Shown here: one piece after another, positions 1 to 9,239 of the stretch
How the letters are laid out: every line of letters begins with the position of its first letter
How positions within the stretch are numbered: position 1 is the first letter of the stretch
Assembly (NCBI RefSeq): GCF_018614035.1
Contig: NZ_JAGGPA010000021.1
Coordinates: 54,627-118,626 of the forward strand
Source of the DNA: Streptomyces sp. ISL-96
GTDB taxonomy: Bacteria > Actinomycetota > Actinomycetes > Streptomycetales > Streptomycetaceae
Direction: 5' to 3'
DNA: 64,000 nt
Translations under genes and position numbers: made by a program
Notes under the pieces: model-generated
Seen by the model: the letters and a program-made list of their open reading frames with translations, nothing else
What the model was told of the DNA's origin: nothing
Database searches by the model: none

Positions 1-938
1 TCGCGCATCCAGAAACAGTCGAAGTGGAAGACGGACAGCGGAATCTCACGCTTGGCCATTCCGTCGACGAAAGAGGTGACGGTTTCCTCGTCGTAAGCCG
101 TACAGAAGGAAGTAGTCAGCCACAGTCCGAACGACCAGGCGGGCGGCAGCGCCGGCCGCCCGGTCAGAGCGGTGTAGCGAGTCAGAACATCCTTCGGCGT
201 GGGCCCGGCGACGACGTAGTACTCCAAGGACTGGTCCTCGACGCTGAACTGCACCTGCCCGACCGACTCCGAGCCGATCTCGAAGGAGACTTTCCCCGGA
301 TGATTGACGAAGACGCCGTAACCGCGCGAGGAGAGATAGAACGGGACGTTCTTGTACGCCTGTTCGCTGCTCGTCCCCCCGTCCGCCTGCCAGAGATCGA
401 GGCTCTGGCCATTCCGCAGGAACGGAGTGAAACGCTCACCGAGCCCGTAGATGTTCTCGCCGATGCCCAGGGCGAGTTGGGCGACCATGTGGTGCCCCCC
501 GTCCGGGGTGGTCGCGAAGGCGGTCCCCTTGCTCTCGACGGCGGTGAGCCTGCGCCCTTCCCCGTCGAGGAAGACCGGCCCCCAGCCCTGCTCCGTGTCG
601 AACCGCAGCGTCAGCGGCCCGCTGGTCAGCTCGGTGACCGTGCCGTCCCGCCGGGTGGTGGCAGCCGGTCCGCCGTCCGCGCCGGACAGCTCGAACTCGG
701 GCCCGTGGTGCGCCTTTCCGGCGTGATGGGTCGCGCGTACGCCGATGACGCCCTCGGCCGGTGAGAAGCACTCGACCGTGATGAGCGGGGTGTTGAGGGT
801 GGCGCCGCGGTGCTCGACGCGTCTGACGGCGGCGTACGCGGTGATGTGGTCGGAACTGACATGCAGATCGCGGACTTCGGTGGCGTACGAGGCGTGCACG
901 CCTTCGCGCATGAGCCAGAAGCCGTCGGTGAACTTCAC
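1..938 (-). CDS. alpha-xylosidase, glycoside hydrolase family 31 (N-terminal part, cut by window edge)
   Basis: Reading the minus strand from GTG at 938 gives 312 residues beginning MKFTDGFWLMREGVHASYA, typical of bacterial YicI-type alpha-xylosidases. The visible part covers the N-terminal beta-sandwich (roughly residues 1-220) and the start of the catalytic TIM barrel (SFGLWLTTSF, then FHFDCFWMR at the window edge, where GH31 proteins have their substrate-binding tryptophan and aspartate region). The catalytic aspartates lie beyond position 1. The family removes terminal alpha-xylose from xyloglucan oligosaccharides, normally in the cytoplasm. The GTG is preceded by AAGGAA at a good distance, which fixes the start. 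It is divergent from the sigma factor gene. Confidence 0.88.
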   Translation of the reverse strand, partial: MKFTDGFWLMREGVHASYATEVRDLHVSSDHITAYAAVRRVEHRGATLNTPLITVECFSPAEGVIGVRATHHAGKAHHGPEFELSGADGGPAATTRRDGTVTELTSGPLTLRFDTEQGWGPVFLDGEGRRLTAVESKGTAFATTPDGGHHMVAQLALGIGENIYGLGERFTPFLRNGQSLDLWQADGGTSSEQAYKNVPFYLSSRGYGVFVNHPGKVSFEIGSESVGQVQFSVEDQSLEYYVVAGPTPKDVLTRYTALTGRPALPPAWSFGLWLTTSFCTAYDEETVTSFVDGMAKREIPLSVFHFDCFWMR

Positions 939-1124
939 AGTGGTTCCTTGCGGGGATCAGGCGAGGCAGGGTGGCGGCTGCCGTTCTCCGGCACCATTTT
1001 GGTCGTACGCCGAACAAATTACGTGACGCCGCGTTCCCGGACCAGAGGAACAGGCGCACTATTAAGCAGGCCAATATACAAATGGCGCGGGACACCTACG
1101 CCGGGCAAGGGGAGGAGGCCAGCC

Positions 1125-1655
1125 GTGGGCACAGTCCCGCCGGACGCCGCCGCGGAGTTCCACGACTTCTTCGAGCGCCACCACGCCGGTCTTGCCCGCC
1201 TCGCCCACCTCCTCACGGGGGACGCGGACGCCGCCGACGATCTGGCGGCCGACGCGCTGGTCGCCCTCTGGCACCGCTGGGACCGGGTACGGGCCGCCGA
1301 CCACCCCGCGGCGTACGCACGCGGTGTCGTCGCCAATCTGGCGCGCAGCCGCATCCGCAGCGCCGTACGGGAACGCCGCCGGGTCGCGCTCTTCTGGCCG
1401 CACCGCGCCGAGCACGCGGACGGCCCGGACGTACCGGCGGTCGTCGACGTCCAACAGGCGCTGCGCACACTGCCGTTCCGTAAACGAGCCTGCGTGGTAC
1501 TGCGCCACGCCTTCGACCTCTCCGAGCGGGACACGGCCCTCGCCCTCGGAATCTCGGTCGGTACGGTGAAGAGCCAGACGTCGAAGGGCGTGGCGCAGCT
1601 GGAAAAGCTGCTGGACAGCAATGCCACCGCGGAACTCGTGGGAGAGAGGCGCTGA
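1125..1655 (+). CDS. SigE-family ECF RNA polymerase sigma factor
   Basis: A 176-residue ECF sigma factor. Region 2 is visible at about residues 10-75 (FFERHHAGLARLAHLLTG, then DDLAADALVALWHRWDRV) and region 4 at about 115-170, with the helix-turn-helix DTALALGISVGTVKSQTSKG. No C-terminal extension is present. I chose GTG at 1125 because a long GGGGAGGAGG Shine-Dalgarno stretch lies just upstream; an in-frame reading extends further 5' but has no ribosome site. Its TGA stop overlaps the ATG of the next gene by one base, so the downstream membrane protein is probably its regulatory partner. Which promoters it directs cannot be told from sequence. Confidence 0.9.
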   Translation: MGTVPPDAAAEFHDFFERHHAGLARLAHLLTGDADAADDLAADALVALWHRWDRVRAADHPAAYARGVVANLARSRIRSAVRERRRVALFWPHRAEHADGPDVPAVVDVQQALRTLPFRKRACVVLRHAFDLSERDTALALGISVGTVKSQTSKGVAQLEKLLDSNATAELVGERR

Positions 1656-2377
1656 TGGACGAGCTGCGCAGACAGTTGCGCGAAGCGGCCGCCGCGCACC
1701 GGCCCGACCGCGCGCGGATGCTGGCGCGGGTGGAGCGCGGCATGACACCGCCGACGGCCGGGGCGGCGGGCGGTCGCACCGGGTCCCCGGCGTCCTGGCT
1801 GCGCATCACGGGCGCGACGGCCGCCGTGGCCGGGGTGCTGGTGGCGGGTGGTTACGCGGTGGCGTCCGCCACCCGAGACACGAAACCCACGCACTCGACC
1901 GCGACGCCGCCACCCACGACCCCGACTCCGACTCCGCCACCGGCGAACGGTGCGGACCATGCGGCGGAGGACGCCTACCTGCGGGGTGAGGGCGTGGTGG
2001 ACCCGCACAGCAATCGCTTCTGGGCACAGAGCAACGTCAGGCTGAAGACCAGTGAACCGCTCGAAGCGCTCACGGTCGAACTGCGCGTCACCCAGACAGG
2101 CGGCGTCACGGACACCGGCAGCTGGCGCTCGCTCCCGGTCGACGACTTCACCGTCTCCGTACGCGAGGAGAACGACGCCCTCGTCTTCCGCTGGACACTC
2201 AAGCCGGGCCGTACGGTCCCTGCGGGACAGCACGTCTTCGCAGGCCAGTACAATCACGGCGAGGGTGCGCGGGACGCGGGAGGCGATACGTACAGCGCCT
2301 CCGCGGCAGCGAGCCCGACCGGCGAGGACGCCACGCTGCACGGCGATTTCACCCCTGCCTCGCCCGACTCACCGTAG
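1655..2377 (+). CDS. membrane-anchored protein translationally coupled to the ECF sigma factor
   Basis: A 240-residue protein with a cytoplasmic N-terminus (residues 1-46, basic, MDELRRQLREAAAAHRPDRA), one membrane segment at about 48-70, a Thr/Pro-rich linker (PPPTTPTPTPPP) and an extracytoplasmic C-terminal domain with beta-type sequence. This layout and the TGATG overlap with the sigma gene are those of sigma-associated regulators such as anti-sigma factors. However, I see no zinc-binding HxxxCxxC anti-sigma motif, so the anti-sigma role is only an inference from position and topology. The outer domain may sense or bind an extracellular ligand. Confidence 0.8.
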   Translation: MDELRRQLREAAAAHRPDRARMLARVERGMTPPTAGAAGGRTGSPASWLRITGATAAVAGVLVAGGYAVASATRDTKPTHSTATPPPTTPTPTPPPANGADHAAEDAYLRGEGVVDPHSNRFWAQSNVRLKTSEPLEALTVELRVTQTGGVTDTGSWRSLPVDDFTVSVREENDALVFRWTLKPGRTVPAGQHVFAGQYNHGEGARDAGGDTYSASAAASPTGEDATLHGDFTPASPDSP

Positions 2378-2465
2378 GCCCGACGTTCGTGCGCGTCCCC
2401 ACGCCGGAGAGAGACGGACGCGCTGTAGCGTGCAGGCACGACACCGAGAAGGAAGGCCGACCGCG

Positions 2466-3839
2466 GTGGCAGCACGCGCGACACGGGTGTGGAAGTCGCT
2501 CGTCACCGCTCACCCGGCCCGCACGGTCGTGATGGCCTTCGCCGCGGTGACGCTCGCCGGGGCCGCCCTGCTGTCGCTGCCCCTCTCCTCCGAGGAGAGC
2601 GGCGCCACTGGCTTCGTGACCTCGCTGTTCACCTCCACCTCGGCGGTGTGCGTCACGGGACTCGCGGTCGTCGACACCGGTACGTACTGGAGCGGCTTCG
2701 GTGAAGGCGTCATCCTCGCACTGATCCAGGTCGGCGGCTTCGGCATCATGACGATGGCCTCACTCCTGGGGCTGCTGGTCTCCGGAAAGCTGCGCCTGCG
2801 GATGCAGCTGACCGCCCAGGCGGAGACCAAGAGCCTCGGCATCGGCGAAGTACGCCGCGTGCTCCTGGGAGTCGCGGGCACCACGCTCGCCATCGAGCTC
2901 GCCGTCGGAGCCGTCCTCGCTCTGCGCTTCAGGTACGGGTACGGAGAACCCATCGGCCAAGCGGTGCATCTCGGCTACTTCCACGCGGTCTCGGCCTTCA
3001 ACAACGCCGGCTTCGGGCTGCATGCCGACAACCTCACCCGATACGCCCGGGACTCGTGGGTGACCCTCCCCATCGCCGCGGCGGTCATCCTCGGCGGCAT
3101 CGGTTTTCCCGTGCTGCTCGAACTGCTGCGTCACCGTCGGCGGCGACGTACGACCGGGCGACGCGGCTGGTCCCTGCACACCAAGCTGACAATGACCACC
3201 ACGGCCATTCTGCTCGCGACCGGCACGGTGTTCACCAGCCTGCTGGAGTGGTCCAACCCGGGCACACTGGGCCACTTCGACTGGAGTGACAAGCTGCTGA
3301 ACGGCTTCTTCCACTCCGCGATGAGCCGTACCGCCGGGTTCAACGCGCTCGACATCGGCGCGATGGAAGCCTCGACCCTGCTGATGACGTGCGCGCTGAT
3401 GTTCATCGGCGGCGGCAGCGCGGGGACCGCCGGCGGTATCAAGGTCACCACCTTCGCCGTCCTCGCCGCCGCGATCGTCGCCGAGGTACGCGGTGAACCC
3501 AGCTCCGCCATCTTCGGACGGCGTCTGGCACCGCACGTCCTGCGCCAGGCCCTGACCGTGGCACTGCTCGGCGTGGGGCTGGTGATGGTTTCCACGCTCG
3601 CCCTCCTCACCGTCGTCAGGGCACCGTTCGAGGCCGTGCTGTTCGAGAGTGTGTCCGCCTTCGCCACCGTCGGGCTGTCCACGGGCATCACCGCGGACGT
3701 CCCGGAGTCCGGACAACTGATTCTCATCCTGCTCATGTTCGTCGGCCGACTGGGGCCGGTCACCTTGGTCTCGGCGCTCGCCCTGCGCGAACGGACCCGC
3801 CGCTACCAGCTACCCGAGGAGCGACCCGTCATTGGGTAA
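2466..3839 (+). CDS. TrkH/KtrB-family potassium uptake channel subunit
   Basis: A 457-residue integral membrane protein with about ten hydrophobic segments and the repeated pore regions of the TrkH/KtrB superfamily: TSTSAVCVTGLAVVDT near residue 60, SAFNNAGFGL near 175, MSRTAGFNALD near 285 and SAFATVGLSTGIT near 400, each carrying the filter glycine. It forms the membrane channel for K+ uptake and works with the RCK protein encoded next. The start is GTG at 2466, preceded by GAAGGAAGG; the reading frame stays open further upstream, but that part is not TrkH-like. The stop codon lies inside the start region of trkA, indicating coupled translation. Confidence 0.93.
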   Translation: MAARATRVWKSLVTAHPARTVVMAFAAVTLAGAALLSLPLSSEESGATGFVTSLFTSTSAVCVTGLAVVDTGTYWSGFGEGVILALIQVGGFGIMTMASLLGLLVSGKLRLRMQLTAQAETKSLGIGEVRRVLLGVAGTTLAIELAVGAVLALRFRYGYGEPIGQAVHLGYFHAVSAFNNAGFGLHADNLTRYARDSWVTLPIAAAVILGGIGFPVLLELLRHRRRRRTTGRRGWSLHTKLTMTTTAILLATGTVFTSLLEWSNPGTLGHFDWSDKLLNGFFHSAMSRTAGFNALDIGAMEASTLLMTCALMFIGGGSAGTAGGIKVTTFAVLAAAIVAEVRGEPSSAIFGRRLAPHVLRQALTVALLGVGLVMVSTLALLTVVRAPFEAVLFESVSAFATVGLSTGITADVPESGQLILILLMFVGRLGPVTLVSALALRERTRRYQLPEERPVIG

Positions 3840-4554
3840 CTACCTGCAATCCCTGCGCCGTCGCCGCCGCAGGCGGCTCGCGGAACAGCGCCCCGAGCTG
3901 GGCGACCAGCGGGTCGCCGTGATCGGCCTGGGCCGGTTCGGCAGCTCACTGGCCCACGAACTGACACGGCGGGGCTGGGACGTACTCGGGATCGACACCG
4001 ACGCGCCCCTGGTCCAGCGGCACAGTGACGCGCTGACCCATTCCGCCGTCGCCGACTGCACCGACCCGGAAGTGCTCCAGCAGCTCGGTGTGCACGAGTT
4101 CACCAGCGCGGTCGTCGGCATCGGCACCGACATCGAGGCGAGCATCCTGATCACCTCCAACCTCCTGGACGCGGGCGTACCGAACATCTGGGCCAAGGCG
4201 ATCAGCCGCCAGCACGGCCAGATCCTCGAACGCCTCGGCGCGCATCATGTCGTCCTGCCCGAGCACGAGATGGGCGAGCGGGTGGCTCACCTGGTGACGG
4301 GACGCATGCTCGACTTCATCGAGTTCGACGACGACTACGCGCTGGTCAAGACAGTCGCCCCGGACATCGCCACCGGCGTCCCGCTCGGCGTGAGCGCCGT
4401 GCGCAGCAAGTACGGCGTGACCGTCGTCGGCATCAAGCGGTCGGGCCAGGACTTCACCTACGCGACCGCCGAGACGGTGGTGGAGAAGGGCGACGTCATC
4501 ATCGTCACCGGCAAGACCCGGGCGGTAGAGGGCTTCGCCGGCCTCGGCGGGTGA
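3832..4554 (+). CDS. TrkA/KtrA-type RCK regulatory subunit of K+ uptake
   Basis: A 240-residue cytoplasmic protein. The Rossmann RCK-N domain begins at about residue 27 with VAVIGLGRFGSSLA, the GxGxxG nucleotide-binding motif, followed by the acidic GIDTD at the end of strand beta2; an RCK-C domain covers roughly 150-235. It gates the partner TrkH/KtrB channel in response to bound nucleotide. The start is a TTG at 3832 that overlaps the channel gene by eight bases, with GAGGAGCG upstream. The N-terminal tail is unusually arginine-rich (seven consecutive Arg), which may contact membrane or nucleic acid. Confidence 0.92.
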   Translation: MGNYLQSLRRRRRRRLAEQRPELGDQRVAVIGLGRFGSSLAHELTRRGWDVLGIDTDAPLVQRHSDALTHSAVADCTDPEVLQQLGVHEFTSAVVGIGTDIEASILITSNLLDAGVPNIWAKAISRQHGQILERLGAHHVVLPEHEMGERVAHLVTGRMLDFIEFDDDYALVKTVAPDIATGVPLGVSAVRSKYGVTVVGIKRSGQDFTYATAETVVEKGDVIIVTGKTRAVEGFAGLGG

Positions 4555-4618
4555 ACGCCGGTCGTGACCACGCGCCGGGCGGTGGCTATGCTCAAGATCC
4601 CCCGCTTTCAGAGGAGCC

Positions 4619-5062
4619 ATGAGCGAGCCCGCACAGAACCTGCCTCAGCTGCTGGTCCGGGCCAAGCGCTGGTTCGAGGACGCGCTGCTCACCAGCATGC
4701 AGGCGGCTGGTGAGCGACCGGTGACCGCCGCCCAGGCCGCCGTGTTCGCCACGCTCGACGACGAGGGCACCTCGATCTCCGAGCTCGCCCGAAGGATTGG
4801 TGTCACGCGGCAGACCGCCCACCAGGCCGTGCACAGCCTGATCGGGATGGGGTTGCTGGAGCAGGTGCCCGACCCCGCCTCCGCTCGCAGCAGTCTGGTC
4901 CGTGTCACCGCCGAAGGTGCCCGCGCCCATCAGCGGGCCCTGGCCACGATCGCCGTCATCGAAGGCGTCCTCGCCGAACGCATCGGCTCCGCCGCCACCA
5001 CCGCGCTGCGAGAGGCACTGACCGCGCCATGGGGGGAGCCGCCCCTGGTGGAAGCGCCCTGA
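4619..5062 (+). CDS. MarR-family transcriptional regulator
   Basis: A 147-residue winged-helix protein with the MarR layout: N-terminal dimerisation helix, recognition region SISELARRIGVTRQTAHQAVHSLIGMGLL at about 55-85, and a wing with DPASARSSLVRVTAEG. Members bind palindromic operators as dimers and release DNA on small-ligand binding. The ATG at 4619 follows GAGGAGCC. It stands alone between the K+ channel genes and the kdp operon, in the same direction as both. It could control one of them, but no operator is obvious and the target is unknown. Confidence 0.88.
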   Translation: MSEPAQNLPQLLVRAKRWFEDALLTSMQAAGERPVTAAQAAVFATLDDEGTSISELARRIGVTRQTAHQAVHSLIGMGLLEQVPDPASARSSLVRVTAEGARAHQRALATIAVIEGVLAERIGSAATTALREALTAPWGEPPLVEAP

Positions 5063-5219
5063 CACAAGCGCGCCCGACCCAGGCCGGCGGCGTGGGCGTA
5101 AGAAGTTCATCAAAGCACCATGAATGGTCGTAAGGGACCCGTCAAGGGCGGTCGTTCCGGCTCAAAAACGCGCTTTCGTCGTGAGGTCATTTCAACCGAA
5201 CGTCATTCAGGAGCTTGCG
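5063..5219 (+). promoter_or_regulatory. kdp operon 5' region
   Basis: This 157-bp gap separates the MarR gene from the kdp genes and must hold the kdp promoter or leader. It is less GC-rich than its surroundings around 5165-5210. A short inverted repeat TTCAT-N9-ATGAA spans about 5106-5124. I could not identify a convincing -35/-10 pair, a KdpE site or a c-di-AMP riboswitch by eye. Confidence 0.4.
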
Positions 5220-5303
5220 ATGGCCGATCTGGCCTTCGTCGTCACCATGGTCGCGGTGTTCGCGCTGGTGGCTTTCATCGCCAAGGGGGTGGCGAAGCTG
5301 TGA
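5220..5303 (+). CDS. 27-residue single-membrane-segment peptide upstream of kdpF
   Basis: ATG at 5220, with GGAG six bases upstream, opens a 27-residue reading frame: [20 protein letters not shown], then AKGVAKL. It is one hydrophobic helix with a lysine-containing C-terminal end, the layout of a small membrane protein subunit like KdpF itself. Its TGA stop overlaps the kdpF GTG start (GTGA), so the two are translationally coupled. It may be a second KdpF-like peptide that stabilises the Kdp complex. The function is inferred only from form and position. Confidence 0.6.
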   Translation: MADLAFVVTMVAVFALVAFIAKGVAKL

Positions 5304-5389
5304 CTGCCGAGAACATCGTCGGCCTGATCGTGGCCGTCTCCCTGCTGGGCTATCTGATCCTCGCCCTTGTGTACCCGGAGAGGTTCTGA
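5300..5389 (+). CDS. kdpF: KdpF, small subunit of the K+-transporting ATPase
   Basis: A 29-residue single-span peptide, [20 protein letters not shown] followed by LALVYPERF. The terminal YPERF-type ending is characteristic of KdpF. KdpF is a lipid-like stabiliser of the KdpABC complex in the membrane. The start is GTG at 5300, which overlaps the stop of the preceding 27-residue peptide by four bases; kdpA starts nine bases after its stop. Confidence 0.9.
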   Translation: MTAENIVGLIVAVSLLGYLILALVYPERF

Positions 5390-5397
5390 GCACGGAT

Positions 5398-7074
5398 ATG
5401 AGCCCCTTCCTCGCTGGTGTGCTCCAGCTGCTGGCGCTGATCGCCGCCCTGGCACTCGCATACCGCCCGCTCGGCGACCACATGGCCAGGGCCTACGGCT
5501 CCACGAGGCATCTGCGCGTGGAGAAGTGGATCTACAAGGCCGTCGGCGCCGACCCCACGGCCGAGATGCGCTGGCCCGCCTACCTGCGCGGCGTCCTCGC
5601 CTTCTCCGCGGTGAGCGTCCTCTTCCTCTACCTGCTTCAGCGGGTGCAGGGCTCCCTGCCCGGATCGCTCGGCTTTGGCTCCATCGACCCGGATCAGGCG
5701 TTCAACACGGCGGCGTCGTTCGTGTCGAACACCAACTGGCAGTCGTACTACGGCGAACAGGCCATGGGCCACGTCGTACAGACCGGTGGCCTCGCCGTGC
5801 AGAACTTCGTCTCGGCGGCCGTGGGAATGGCTGTCGCAGTCGCGCTCGTACGGGGCTTCGCCCGTTCCCGCACCGGCGAGCTGGGCAACTTCTGGGCCGA
5901 CCTGGTCCGGGGCGTCGTCCGCATCCTGCTGCCGATCTCCGTCGTCGGCGCCCTCGTGCTGGTCGCCTGCGGCGCCATCCAGAACTTCTCCGGCATCCAT
6001 GAGGTCGGTCAGTTCCTGAATGAGCACAGCACGGGTGGTACGCAGCAATGGAACGGCGGCGCGGTGGCCTCCCAGGAGGTCATCAAGGAGCTCGGAACCA
6101 ACGGCGGCGGCTACTTCAACGCCAACTCCGCGCACCCCTTCGAGAACCCCAACGCGTTCACGAACCTCTTCGAGATCTTCCTGATCCTGCTGATCCCGTT
6201 CTCGCTGACACGCACCTTCGGCCGGATGGTCGGCAGCGTCAGGCAGGGTTACGCGGTCCTCGCCACGATGGCGACCATCTGGGCCGGCTTCGTGCTGCTC
6301 ATGTGGGCGGCCGAGTTCGGTGGTCACGGGCCGGCCTTCGAGATCGCCGGCGGCGCGATGGAGGGCAAGGAGACCCGGTTCGGGATCGGTGCCTCGTCTA
6401 TCTTCGCGGTATCCACCACACTCACCTCTACGGGCGCCGTTGACTCGTTCCACTCCTCGTTCACCGGCCTGGGCGGCGGCATCACCATGCTCGGCATGAT
6501 GCTGGGCGAGATCGCGCCCGGCGGCGTCGGCTCCGGCCTGTACGGCATGCTCGTCATGGCGATGATCGCGGTATTCATCGCGGGTCTGATGGTCGGCCGT
6601 ACGCCCGAGTACCTCGGCAAGAAGATCTCCACCCGCGAGATCAAACTGGCGGCCTGCTACATCCTGGTCACCCCCGCGCTGGTGCTCTGCTTCACCGCCG
6701 CGGCCATGGCACTGCCGACCCCGGTGCACTCGATGACGAACTCGGGCGCGCACGGCTTCTCCGAGATCCTGTACGCCTACACCTCGGCCGCCAACAACAA
6801 CGGCAGCGCCTTCGCGGGCCTGAACGCCGACACCCAGTGGTTCAACACCACCATCGGACTGGCCATGCTGCTGGGCCGGTTCCTCCCCATGGTGTTTGTG
6901 CTGGCCCTGGCGAGCTCGCTCGCCGGGCAGACCCCCGTCCCGGCGACCGCAGGAACGCTCCGTACCGAGAAGCCGCTGTTCACGGGCCTGCTCGTCGGCA
7001 CGATCCTGATCATCACCGGACTGACCTACTTCCCGGCGCTGGCTCTCGGGCCGTTGGCGGAGGGGCTTTCATGA
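5398..7074 (+). CDS. kdpA: KdpA, potassium-binding channel-like subunit of the K+ ATPase
   Basis: A 558-residue membrane protein with about ten hydrophobic segments and the KdpA selectivity-filter regions, for example [14 protein letters not shown] near residue 110, [20 protein letters not shown] near 235 and [14 protein letters not shown] near 465. It binds and translocates K+ in the high-affinity Kdp ATPase. Length is normal for the family. ATG at 5398 is the only start that gives the conserved N-terminus. The TGA overlaps the kdpB ATG (ATGA). Confidence 0.97.
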   Translation: MSPFLAGVLQLLALIAALALAYRPLGDHMARAYGSTRHLRVEKWIYKAVGADPTAEMRWPAYLRGVLAFSAVSVLFLYLLQRVQGSLPGSLGFGSIDPDQAFNTAASFVSNTNWQSYYGEQAMGHVVQTGGLAVQNFVSAAVGMAVAVALVRGFARSRTGELGNFWADLVRGVVRILLPISVVGALVLVACGAIQNFSGIHEVGQFLNEHSTGGTQQWNGGAVASQEVIKELGTNGGGYFNANSAHPFENPNAFTNLFEIFLILLIPFSLTRTFGRMVGSVRQGYAVLATMATIWAGFVLLMWAAEFGGHGPAFEIAGGAMEGKETRFGIGASSIFAVSTTLTSTGAVDSFHSSFTGLGGGITMLGMMLGEIAPGGVGSGLYGMLVMAMIAVFIAGLMVGRTPEYLGKKISTREIKLAACYILVTPALVLCFTAAAMALPTPVHSMTNSGAHGFSEILYAYTSAANNNGSAFAGLNADTQWFNTTIGLAMLLGRFLPMVFVLALASSLAGQTPVPATAGTLRTEKPLFTGLLVGTILIITGLTYFPALALGPLAEGLS

Positions 7075-9218
7075 CCACCGGCGTAAAGAAGCAGAACGAC
7101 TCCATGTCCACCGCCACCCCGACCCACGCCCCGCACCAGGACGTGCCGACCGGTCACAAGCCGGACGGAGACGGCCGCGTCGGCGGTGGCCTCTTCGACC
7201 CCGGGCAACTGATCAAGTCGCTGCCGGACGCCTTTCGCAAGCTCGATCCGCGGGTGATGGTCAAGTCACCCGTCATGTTCGTGGTCGAGGTCGGCTCCGT
7301 ACTGACGACGGCCTTCGCCCTCACCGAACCTGGTGACTGGTTCGGCTGGACGATCACCGCCTGGCTGTGGCTGACCGTCGTCTTCGCCAATCTGGCGGAG
7401 GCCGTCGCCGAGGGGCGCGGCAAGGCGCAGGCCGACACGCTGCGCAAGGCCAAGACCGACACGGTCGCCCGCCGCCTCATCGGCACGGACGAAGAGCGGG
7501 TGCCGGGCGCGGAGTTGCGCGTCGGCGACCTGGTGGTGTGCGAGGCCGGTGACCTCATCCCAGGTGACGGCGATGTGGTCGAGGGCGTCGCTTCGGTGGA
7601 CGAGTCGGCGATCACGGGGGAGTCCGCCCCGGTCATCCGTGAGTCCGGCGGCGACCGAAGCGCCGTCACGGGCGGTACGAAGGTGCTGTCCGACCGCATC
7701 GTCATCAAGATCACGACGAAGCCCGGCGAGACCTTCATCGACCGGATGATCAACCTGGTGGAGGGCGCGGCACGCCAGAAAACGCCCAACGAGATCGCGC
7801 TGAACATCCTGCTCGCCTCGCTGACCATCGTCTTCCTGCTCGCCGTCGTCACCCTCCAGCCGTTCGCGATCTACGCGGGCGCCAAGCAGTCGATGATCGT
7901 GCTGATCGCGCTGCTGGTCTGCCTGATCCCGACCACCATCGGCGCGCTGCTCTCCGCGATCGGCATCGCCGGCATGGACCGGCTCGTACAGCGCAACGTC
8001 CTGGCGATGTCCGGCCGTGCGGTCGAGGCCGCCGGCGATGTGTCGACGCTGCTGCTGGACAAGACCGGGACGATCACCCTCGGCAACCGGCAGGCGGCTG
8101 AGTTCGTACCGGTCAGGGGGACGGCGGAGGCAGAACTTGCGGACGCCGCCCAGCTGTCCTCGTTGGCCGACGAGACCCCCGAGGGGCGTTCCGTCGTCGT
8201 ACTGGCCAAGGAGAAGTACGGGCTGCGCGAGCGTCACCAGGGCGAGTTGGCGCACGCCGAGTGGGTGGCCTTCACCGCCCAGACCCGGATGTCGGGTGTG
8301 GACCTCTCCGAGAACGGTGAGGCACGCAAGGTCCGCAAGGGCGCCACCGGTTCGGTCGTCGCCTGGGTCGAGGAACGTGGCGGCATCGTCGCCAAGGACA
8401 CACACACCCTCACCGACGCGATCTCCCAGGCGGGCGGTACACCGCTGCTGGTCGCCGTCGAGGACGGCAAGGGGGCCCGCGTCCTGGGTGTCATCCACCT
8501 CAAGGACGTGGTGAAGGAGGGCATGCGGGGCCGGTTCGACGAACTGCGGCGGATGGGCATCAAGACGGTCATGATCACGGGCGACAACCCGCTGACCGCC
8601 AAGGCGATAGCCGAGGAGGCGGGCGTGGACGACTTCCTCGCCGAGGCCACGCCCGAGGACAAGATGGCGCTCATCAGGCGCGAGCAGGCGGGCGGCAAGC
8701 TGGTCGCGATGACGGGCGACGGTACGAACGACGCTCCCGCGCTCGCGCAGGCGGATGTCGGGGTGGCCATGAACACCGGCACCTCGGCCGCCAAGGAGGC
8801 CGGGAACATGGTGGACCTCGACTCCAACCCGACAAAGCTGATCGAGATCGTCGAGATCGGTAAGCAACTCCTGATCACGCGCGGCGCGTTGACAACGTTC
8901 TCGATCGCCAATGATGTGGCGAAGTACTTCGCGATCATTCCCGCGATGTTCGCCGTCGCCTACCCCGGCCTGGACAAGCTCAACGTCATGGGCCTGACCT
9001 CGCCCCAGTCCGCGATCCTCTCCGCCGTCGTCTTTAACGCGCTGATCATCATCGCGCTGGTGCCCCTCGCCCTCAAGGGCGTGCGCTACCGGCCGATGAG
9101 CGCCGACAGGATGCTGCGGCGCAACCTCGCGATCTACGGACTCGGTGGGCTCGTCGCGCCATTCATCGGCATCAAGATCATCGACCTGTTCCTCTCCTCC
9201 ATCCCCGGGCTGCGCTGA
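7071..9218 (+). CDS. kdpB: KdpB, P-type ATPase catalytic subunit
   Basis: A 715-residue P-type ATPase. The phosphorylation site DKTGT has its aspartate at residue 330; the actuator loop shows [12 protein letters not shown], and the hinge has [20 protein letters not shown]. Hydrophobic helices flank these domains as in other KdpB proteins. It hydrolyses ATP to drive K+ import through KdpA. The N-terminus carries a hydrophilic extension of roughly 50 residues before the conserved KdpB core. ATG at 7071 overlaps the kdpA stop. Confidence 0.97.
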   Translation: MTTGVKKQNDSMSTATPTHAPHQDVPTGHKPDGDGRVGGGLFDPGQLIKSLPDAFRKLDPRVMVKSPVMFVVEVGSVLTTAFALTEPGDWFGWTITAWLWLTVVFANLAEAVAEGRGKAQADTLRKAKTDTVARRLIGTDEERVPGAELRVGDLVVCEAGDLIPGDGDVVEGVASVDESAITGESAPVIRESGGDRSAVTGGTKVLSDRIVIKITTKPGETFIDRMINLVEGAARQKTPNEIALNILLASLTIVFLLAVVTLQPFAIYAGAKQSMIVLIALLVCLIPTTIGALLSAIGIAGMDRLVQRNVLAMSGRAVEAAGDVSTLLLDKTGTITLGNRQAAEFVPVRGTAEAELADAAQLSSLADETPEGRSVVVLAKEKYGLRERHQGELAHAEWVAFTAQTRMSGVDLSENGEARKVRKGATGSVVAWVEERGGIVAKDTHTLTDAISQAGGTPLLVAVEDGKGARVLGVIHLKDVVKEGMRGRFDELRRMGIKTVMITGDNPLTAKAIAEEAGVDDFLAEATPEDKMALIRREQAGGKLVAMTGDGTNDAPALAQADVGVAMNTGTSAAKEAGNMVDLDSNPTKLIEIVEIGKQLLITRGALTTFSIANDVAKYFAIIPAMFAVAYPGLDKLNVMGLTSPQSAILSAVVFNALIIIALVPLALKGVRYRPMSADRMLRRNLAIYGLGGLVAPFIGIKIIDLFLSSIPGLR

Positions 9219-9239
9219 ATCAGGAGCGTGCTGACTGCC

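Noticed and set aside
5063..5219. kdp leader considered as a c-di-AMP (ydaO-type) riboswitch
   Set aside because: Too short and without the conserved helices or GGGAACC-type core expected of that class.
5350..6753. 467-residue minus-strand frame across kdpA
   Set aside because: Arg/Glu/Gly-rich shadow without any domain; kdpA is complete on the other strand.
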